A DNA stretch of 64,000 bases, taken from NCBI RefSeq assembly GCF_047123815.1, contig NZ_CP138920.1, forward strand, positions 682,001-746,000. Reading direction: 5' to 3'. The notes under the pieces were generated by a model. That model had not been told where the DNA came from. It saw only the letters and a list, made by a program, of their open reading frames with translations, and ran no database searches. The DNA is from Maricaulis sp017643475 (GTDB taxonomy: Bacteria; Pseudomonadota; Alphaproteobacteria; Caulobacterales; Maricaulaceae). Made by a program: the position numbers and the translations under genes. This document shows, in pieces, positions 59,986 to 64,000 of the stretch (positions are counted from its first letter, which is position 1; each line of letters begins with the position of its first letter).

Positions 59986-61281
59986 TTACCCGGCGCTGCC
60001 CAAGCTTGGTAATTCTCCGTTTGGCCCCACGCGGAACAGCCAACCATACCATCCTCTTCGGTCCATTACGGGTTCACCGTTCGTGGTTGCTCCGGCGACA
60101 AGTGCGGAACCGTCCTCAAGCATGTAAACAGCTCGAGCATGATCGGAACCGGACGACCCGAACGTTTCGACCCGGATCAACTCTCCGTCTGAGCTGATCC
60201 AGACCAGCAGAGCATCGAGCTCACCACTTTGGGGGTCGCTGGTATGACCAACAGCGAAGACGCCGCCCTCCGGAGTTGCCGCCAGACCAGTCACGCGTTG
60301 CATACCGAGACCCAAGGCAACCGGGTTTGTGCCTCGACTAGGTAGCGATAGATCAAGCTCCACCTCGTGGAGGACCTCTCCATCAGCATCGACACGAATG
60401 AGCACGGTTTGCGCTAGGCCTCCAACCGCCCCAGCCATCCACGCACCACCGTCTTCAGTCGCCAATACTGCATCGAACGATGCACTATAACTGCCCGTAC
60501 CAAAAAACCGCTCGAACAACGGGTTACCTTCGCGATCAAAGCGCCCGATCCATGCTCGGATCCCTGTACGCGGATTGCCTGTCGATTTCTTGCCTACGAC
60601 CCAGATTTCTCCGTCAGGTGTCAATGCTGCACTTCTCGCCATATCATCTCCAGGCGAGTGTGATCGGTAGGTCCAAACTGGATTCAAGGAATCACTGAAA
60701 CGGATGATTTCAACATCCTGGCCTGTCGGCTGCTCTGCCCCCCTGGCGCTGCCAACCGACTGAACGACGAACATTCCGCCGCCCTCTAGCGGCAATAGAG
60801 CCTCAGCTCCGTTGTAAGTCATACTTTCGTGGAAACCGCGGTCCGGTTCGGGTTCGGCTTCGGTGAAGCTATAGACAAATAGCCCCTGCGGTCCTCGTGG
60901 CTGCGAGTAAAAGTCACTGTAAAACCCTGCTGTCCAAACCTGCCCGTCTGCAGCAACAGATACGCGGCCCCAGCGGGCGATCACGCCTTGCCCATAACCA
61001 TGATCGTCCAGAATTTCCCCAGCCTGACTCAATCGAACGATACGAGCTCCGCCGCTCGCTTCGCAACCGCGGCCGACCACCCAGATCCTTCCAGAATTGT
61101 CCACAGCGAGGCTGCTCGGTTCGTCGACAATGACTGTTTCAATCAAACGGCTCCAATACTCGCCGCCAGCATTGACCGTGGACTCCAAGTCCGGAGGAAT
61201 TTGGCAGGTGGCCCCCTGCGCAGTAGCGCTCGATGCACCGAACACCATCGCCGCAATCGCAAACCCAGCGCGCATTTTCAC
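59986..61281 (-). CDS. Secreted beta-propeller-like protein
   Basis: 431 residues. Signal peptide MKMRAGFAIAAMVFGASSATAQ. The mature part shows repeated blade-like patterns with SLAVDNSGRIWVVGRGCEAS, VSVAADGQVWTAGFYSDFYS, SAALTPDGEIWVVGKKSTGN, VLATEDGGAWMAGAVGG, LAATPEGGVFAVGHTSD and AVYMLEDGSALVAGATTNGE, which is the six-to-seven bladed propeller pattern. Function unknown. GC content is lower than in the surrounding genes. A GAGGGGTGAAA motif precedes the ATG. Confidence 0.8.
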   Translation of the reverse strand: MKMRAGFAIAAMVFGASSATAQGATCQIPPDLESTVNAGGEYWSRLIETVIVDEPSSLAVDNSGRIWVVGRGCEASGGARIVRLSQAGEILDDHGYGQGVIARWGRVSVAADGQVWTAGFYSDFYSQPRGPQGLFVYSFTEAEPEPDRGFHESMTYNGAEALLPLEGGGMFVVQSVGSARGAEQPTGQDVEIIRFSDSLNPVWTYRSHSPGDDMARSAALTPDGEIWVVGKKSTGNPRTGIRAWIGRFDREGNPLFERFFGTGSYSASFDAVLATEDGGAWMAGAVGGLAQTVLIRVDADGEVLHEVELDLSLPSRGTNPVALGLGMQRVTGLAATPEGGVFAVGHTSDPQSGELDALLVWISSDGELIRVETFGSSGSDHARAVYMLEDGSALVAGATTNGEPVMDRRGWYGWLFRVGPNGELPSLGSAG

Positions 61282-61739
61282 CCCTCAACTCGCAATGTCA
61301 CGTTGAGTTTGATCAAGCCGTATACGACCGAGCAGGTCAATAGAACAAGGATGCACCAACAAGAAGAAATGGTGACACGCCCAATCCACCAAAACGCTCC
61401 AACCTCCGGGCCCCGGCACGAGGCCGGGGAAAAGTTGCGGAGATTGCCGCTCCGCTCCATCGTCAGCCTGATGAAGATCAGGGCCCAGTTCAAAGGGCTC
61501 GGTGGTCGTGACCTGTTCTAAGACAATATCGCTCGATGAACTGGGTCCCAACTTTCGTTGGGATGACGGGATTGGGCACGCGCAGGTCGCCTCCATCTCT
61601 CATCCCACAGCAAAAACCGCGGCCTCACCCGATATCGGCACTGGTGCAAAACCGCCAGAGCGCATTATGCTCCAACCCGATGACCACCGACACCCAGCCA
61701 GCGTCTACCATCACCCTACGAGAGGGAGGACCCCACCCC
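61282..61739. other. Gene-free intergenic region with repeat fragments
   Basis: Contains CCCCGG-cacgagg-CCGGGG near 61413 and TCCCAAC-tttc-GTTGGGA near 61546, both common repeat forms. A TATGCT box at 61666-61671 may start the regulator transcript. An open frame on the minus strand (61278-61493) comes mostly from the repeat and is not supported. Confidence 0.55.
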
Positions 61740-62441
61740 TTGAACGACACGCCTTTTGAAGACGCGCACATTCTGGTCGTTGATGATGATGACCGCATCC
61801 GTGCCTTGCTGAAACGTTTCCTGCAGGAGCGCGGATATCGCGTATCGACGGCTGCCAATGCCGAGAAGGCGCTGTCGACCATGAAGGCGCTGGAGTTTGA
61901 TCTGCTGGTGCTGGACGTGATGATGCCCGGCATGGACGGGTTCGAGCTGACCAGAACCATTCGCGAGAAACAGGAAACGCCCATCCTCCTGCTCACCGCC
62001 CGGGGCGAGGCCCAGGACCGGATCGAGGGGCTCAGCCTGGGGGCGGACGATTATCTGGCCAAACCGTTTGAGCCGGAGGAGCTGGTCCTGCGTCTCAACG
62101 CCATCCTGCGCCGCACGAAAGTCCAGTCCACGGTGATCAAGCGTGTGGAGTTCGGGGAGTGGTGTTTCGATGTCGAGCGCGAACAACTCACCCGTGCCGG
62201 CGAAACCACCCGCCTGACCGGTGGTGAAAGCGCCCTGCTCGCAGCGCTGGCAGCCAGTGCCGGCCAGACCGTATCCCGCCTGACCCTGTCGGAACGCACC
62301 GGCGCCGGCGAACGGGCTGTGGACGTCCAGGTCACCCGCCTGCGCCGCAAGATCGAGAAAGACCCCAAGGAACCGCTTCACCTACAGACCGTCAGGGGCG
62401 AGGGTTATCGCCTGGCTGCCGATCCTGTTTTCGAGAGCTGA
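61740..62441 (+). CDS. OmpR family response regulator
   Basis: About 233 residues from a TTG start that follows AGGGAGGA by about 10 nt; an ATG at 61680 in frame lacks a Shine-Dalgarno and would add 20 residues. Receiver: ILVVDDDDRIRALLKRFLQE, LLVLDVMMPGMDGFELTRTI (phosphoaspartate), LLLTARGE and YLAKPFEPEE. Winged-helix output: VEFGEWCFDVEREQLTRAGE and DVQVTRLRRKIEKDPKEPLH with LQTVRGEGYRL. Overall close to PetR-type regulators of alphaproteobacteria. The sensor kinase follows 9 bp downstream. Confidence 0.9.
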   Translation: MNDTPFEDAHILVVDDDDRIRALLKRFLQERGYRVSTAANAEKALSTMKALEFDLLVLDVMMPGMDGFELTRTIREKQETPILLLTARGEAQDRIEGLSLGADDYLAKPFEPEELVLRLNAILRRTKVQSTVIKRVEFGEWCFDVEREQLTRAGETTRLTGGESALLAALAASAGQTVSRLTLSERTGAGERAVDVQVTRLRRKIEKDPKEPLHLQTVRGEGYRLAADPVFES

Positions 62442-62450
62442 TCCGAGCCG

Positions 62451-63767
62451 ATGAACCTCATCCGCCGCCTCACGCCCAAGGGCCTGTTTGCCCGTACACT
62501 GCTGATCATCGTATTGCCGGTGGCGCTGATGCAGGTGGCGGTGGCCTGGTCCTTTTTCGAGGAACACTGGGAGACGGTGACCAGCCGCCTGTCTGAAGGG
62601 GTGGCCGGCGATATCGCCATGATGACGGCGCTGTACGAACAGTCCGGCGGTGATCTGGAGGCCTTCGACCGGCTGTCGGACACCGCCTATGAGACGATGC
62701 GCCTGTCGGTGGATTTCAGGCCGGAGGAAACGCTGCCGACCTCGCGCCGTTCCTCCTTCTTCCGCACCCTGGACCGCACGCTCAACAGCGCGCTGTCCGA
62801 CCAGATCACCAATGATTTCTGGTTCGATACCACCCGCTATCCCAGCTATGTCGATGTCCGGGTTGAGGTGGATGAAGGCGTATTGCGTTTCATCGCCCTG
62901 CGCGAACGCGTGTTCGCGACGACCGGGCATATTTTCCTGTTATGGATCATTGGCGCCTCGACCCTGCTGACAGCGGTCTCTGTCGTGTTCATCCGCAACC
63001 AGGTCAAACCCATCCGCCGCCTCGCCGATGCCGCTGAGCAATTCGGTCGCGGCCAGGATGTCGCCCATTTCCGTCCCTCCGGGGCCACCGAGGTGCGCCA
63101 GGCCGCCCACGCCTTCCTGGGCATGCGAGCGCGGATCAAACGCCATCTCGAACAGCGCACGGCCATTCTCGCCGGGGTCAGCCATGACCTGCGCACGCCC
63201 CTCACCCGGCTCAAGCTACAACTCGCCCTCATGCCGGCCAGTCCGGAACGGGATGATGCCAAGGCGGATATCGCCGCGATGGAAGAGATGCTGGACGAGT
63301 ATCTCGACTTTGCCCGGGGTCAGCTGGTCGAGGCCACCGAGCGTTTCGACCTGGGCCAGCTGGCCGAACAGGTCGTCGACAATGCCCGGCGCGGGGATGT
63401 CGATATCGAATTTGTCAGCGAACCGGACCTGTTTGCAGAGGTCCGCGCCGTGACCGTCCAGCGTGCTCTGGAAAATCTCATCGGCAATGCCACCAGTTTC
63501 GGCAACAGCGTTCGTGTCACGGTCGCACGCGCGGGTTCGCGGATCGAAATGAGTGTCGAGGATAATGGTCCCGGCATTCCGGAAGACCAGTATGACGAGG
63601 CGCTGAAGCCGTTCAACCGCCTGGATGAAAGCCGCAACCAGAACCGCAAGGGTGTCGGGCTGGGCCTGGCAATCGCCCGCGATGTTGCGCGCAATCATGG
63701 CGGGGAAATGCGCCTGGGTCGCAGTGATCTGGGGGGTCTGAAAGCGACGCTGAGCCTGCCCGGCTAG
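62451..63767 (+). CDS. Sensor histidine kinase (EnvZ-like)
   Basis: 438 residues. Two membrane helices (about residues 12-35 and 160-182) around a periplasmic domain, a HAMP domain (about 185-235, NQVKPIRRLADAAEQFGRG), then GVSHDLRTPLTRLKLQLALM, LENLIGNATSFGNSVRVTVA, VEDNGPGIPEDQYDEALKPF and GVGLGLAIARDVARNHGGEM. Partner of the upstream OmpR-type regulator. Signal unknown. It ends with a 4-bp overlap of the convergent proC. Confidence 0.93.
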   Translation: MNLIRRLTPKGLFARTLLIIVLPVALMQVAVAWSFFEEHWETVTSRLSEGVAGDIAMMTALYEQSGGDLEAFDRLSDTAYETMRLSVDFRPEETLPTSRRSSFFRTLDRTLNSALSDQITNDFWFDTTRYPSYVDVRVEVDEGVLRFIALRERVFATTGHIFLLWIIGASTLLTAVSVVFIRNQVKPIRRLADAAEQFGRGQDVAHFRPSGATEVRQAAHAFLGMRARIKRHLEQRTAILAGVSHDLRTPLTRLKLQLALMPASPERDDAKADIAAMEEMLDEYLDFARGQLVEATERFDLGQLAEQVVDNARRGDVDIEFVSEPDLFAEVRAVTVQRALENLIGNATSFGNSVRVTVARAGSRIEMSVEDNGPGIPEDQYDEALKPFNRLDESRNQNRKGVGLGLAIARDVARNHGGEMRLGRSDLGGLKATLSLPG

Positions 63768-64000
63768 CCGTTATCGGCGTCCGCGCCGATCTGGCGAGAC
63801 CGGCGTTCAGCCGCGTTGACGGCCATGCGCACGAGTTCCGGCAATCCGCCACCCGCACCCATCAACACATCCAGAGCCGCCTGTGTCGTTCCGTTCGGGG
63901 ATGTGACCGCGCGGCGCAGGGCCTGTGGGTCCTTCTCCGACGCGGCGAGCAAGGCGCCGGCACCGATCACGGTCTGACGCGCCAGTTTGTCGGCAAGCTC
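63764..64000 (-). CDS. proC: Pyrroline-5-carboxylate reductase, C-terminal part (runs off the window)
   Basis: 79 codons visible, open to the window end. LARQTVIGAGALLAASEKDP, LRRAVTSPNGTTQAALDVLM and LPELVRMAVNAAERRSRQIG form the C-terminal dimerisation helices of ProC. The family makes proline from pyrroline-5-carboxylate with NAD(P)H. The N-terminal Rossmann domain lies beyond the window. Confidence 0.9.
   Translation of the reverse strand, partial: ELADKLARQTVIGAGALLAASEKDPQALRRAVTSPNGTTQAALDVLMGAGGGLPELVRMAVNAAERRSRQIGADADNG

Noticed and set aside
59762..60197. Open frames over the mini-hairpin array
   Set aside because: The translations (Arg/Pro-rich) come from the hairpins and no start site is convincing.
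61278..61493. 71-codon minus-strand open frame before the propeller gene
   Set aside because: Half of it is made of a palindromic repeat (CCCCGG...CCGGGG) and no start with a Shine-Dalgarno fits the hydrophobic part.

Overview
The window looks like a chromosomal core region of a high-GC marine alphaproteobacterium, most likely of the Maricaulis/Hyphomonas/Caulobacter side (Maricaulales/Caulobacterales). The support is high GC by eye, the HDAC-xseB-ispA-dxs-tlyA order, a NadQ-type NAD regulator next to nadABC, a TIGR02301-type protein, many genes without a Shine-Dalgarno sequence, and short intergenic palindromes. No phage, transposase, CRISPR, rRNA or tRNA was seen. The taxonomic call is inference.

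Layout. 1-8.7 kb (minus): a cut-off lipoprotein, then tlyA, dxs, ispA, xseB, a histidine phosphatase, a histone-deacetylase-like amidohydrolase and an SDR, then an operon of a small membrane protein, a YbjQ protein and two tandem signal peptidases I. 8.9-15.9 kb: a DUF4870-like protein, a DmdC-like acyl-CoA dehydrogenase, a YceI/cytochrome b561/YceI operon, tsaC, a GlcD-like FAD oxidoreductase and a secreted protein. 16-17.5 kb: yaaA, a lower-GC insert bounded by a second copy of the yaaA C-terminal codons, and a strongly structured intergenic stretch that may be a new small RNA. 17.5-23.9 kb: 3-hydroxybutyrate dehydrogenase, VOC, Nudix, TIGR02301, and a MacA/ABC/FtsX/FtsX export operon. 23.9-28.7 kb: a HAD-like protein, dihydroorotase-like protein and heptosyltransferase-like operon, then ygfZ, tag and a small lipoprotein. 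29.2-34.5 kb: a 123-bp palindrome, two KAS III paralogues around amtB, a 27-residue membrane peptide and a propeller lipoprotein.

35.1-42.7 kb is a NAD block: an HD phosphohydrolase, a NadQ-like regulator, a SnoaL protein, a small membrane protein, three copies of a TGCTCA-N3-TGAGCA palindrome, and nadA, a macrodomain gene, an unknown secreted protein gene, nadB and nadC. The macrodomain and unknown genes are inside the run, and nadB carries an in-frame palindromic repeat. 42.7-54.7 kb: a phosphoribosyltransferase, membrane paralogues, an esterase, a two-kinase plus receiver cluster, Nudix, a Na/Ca exchanger, DUF418 and a GAF kinase. 54.7-64 kb: repeat-rich intergenic DNA around a lower-GC lipoprotein gene, folB with an SDR, uvrC and pgsA, a mini-hairpin array, a secreted propeller protein, an OmpR/EnvZ-type pair and the 3' end of proC.

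Most of the window is ordinary core metabolism. The items most worth a second look are the structured RNA candidate at 17.2-17.4 kb, the yaaA tail duplication, the 29.2 kb palindrome, and the NAD operon with its operators, macrodomain gene and unknown secreted passenger.
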